Made by a program: the position numbers and the translations under genes
Notes under the pieces: generated by a model
What the model saw: the letters and a program-made list of their open reading frames with translations, nothing else
What the model was told of the DNA's origin: nothing
The model's database searches: none
Source of the DNA: Caulobacter sp. S45
GTDB lineage: Bacteria > Pseudomonadota > Alphaproteobacteria > Caulobacterales > Caulobacteraceae
Direction: 5' to 3'
Length of the DNA: 64,000 bases
Assembly: GCF_009765965.1 (NCBI RefSeq)
Contig: NZ_LMUL01000014.1
Span: forward strand, 1,420,127-1,484,126
In this document: piece after piece, positions 63,986 to 64,000 of the stretch
Position numbering within the stretch: the stretch's first letter is position 1
Layout of the letters: every line of letters starts with the position of its first letter

Positions 63986-64000
63986 GGCCTTGGCGGACGT

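Overview
The window is GC-rich (by eye well above 60 % G+C), densely packed chromosomal DNA of an alphaproteobacterium, most likely order Caulobacterales (Phenylobacterium or Caulobacter type). The clues are a GcrA cell-cycle regulator, a DipM-like LysM/M23 envelope protein between secDF and surE/serS/tat, a cysteine-free L31, split gcvPA/gcvPB, and dispersed imperfect palindromes at gene 3' ends. I see no rRNA, CRISPR array, insertion sequence, prophage or plasmid function. There is one tRNA (Thr, GGT).

Layout. 1-7 kb: end of an ABC-2 permease, rpsU, an S10 peptidase, then a minus-strand operon yajC-secD-secF followed by bacterial homologues of two mitochondrial complex I assembly factors (Mth938/NDUFAF3 type and squalene-phytoene-synthase/NDUFAF6 type). 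7-14 kb: dipM, pcm, surE, serS, tatC, tatB, tatA, all on the minus strand. 14-20 kb: DUF2059 and amidohydrolase genes, tRNA-Thr, a divergent enoyl-CoA hydratase/AidB-like pair and a secreted Pro/Cys protein. 20-24 kb: a tightly overlapping MlaE-type lipid transport operon with an auxiliary lipoprotein and a thioesterase. 24-27 kb: a fused glycosyltransferase-UDP-galactopyranose mutase and a tiny secreted repeat protein. 27-36 kb: acnA, a CBS-domain cystathionine beta-synthase, gcvPB, gcvPA and gcvT under a tandem glycine riboswitch, with no gcvH. 36-45 kb: a catalytically dead HtrA-like protein, an ABC exporter, rpmE, a GIY-YIG remnant, gcrA, an orphan ABC permease, rimO and corA. 44-52 kb: a transsulfuration enzyme, queF, an NAD regulator (NrtR/NadQ type), an amino acid:carrier-protein ligase cluster, nadA and nadB. 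52-57 kb: an SDR/ATP-grasp/flavin-monooxygenase operon, an alpha-glucosidase and two small membrane proteins. 57-64 kb: feoAB, a beta-hydroxyacid dehydrogenase, an S9 peptidase and MlaA.

The items most worth following up are: (1) the three-gene cluster at 47497-49417, made of a seryl-tRNA-synthetase-like amino acid:carrier-protein ligase, a protein with an LGDNCEF motif, and a dedicated carrier protein; (2) the translationally coupled SDR, ATP-grasp ligase and luciferase-like monooxygenase at 52385-55108; (3) two 23-bp palindromes in front of nadA that fit operators for the nearby NrtR/NadQ-type regulator; (4) an rpsU whose family-conserved initiator methionine position is an ATC codon behind a strong Shine-Dalgarno; (5) long palindromic repeats of several families, which nearly all lie within about 20 nt of a stop codon.
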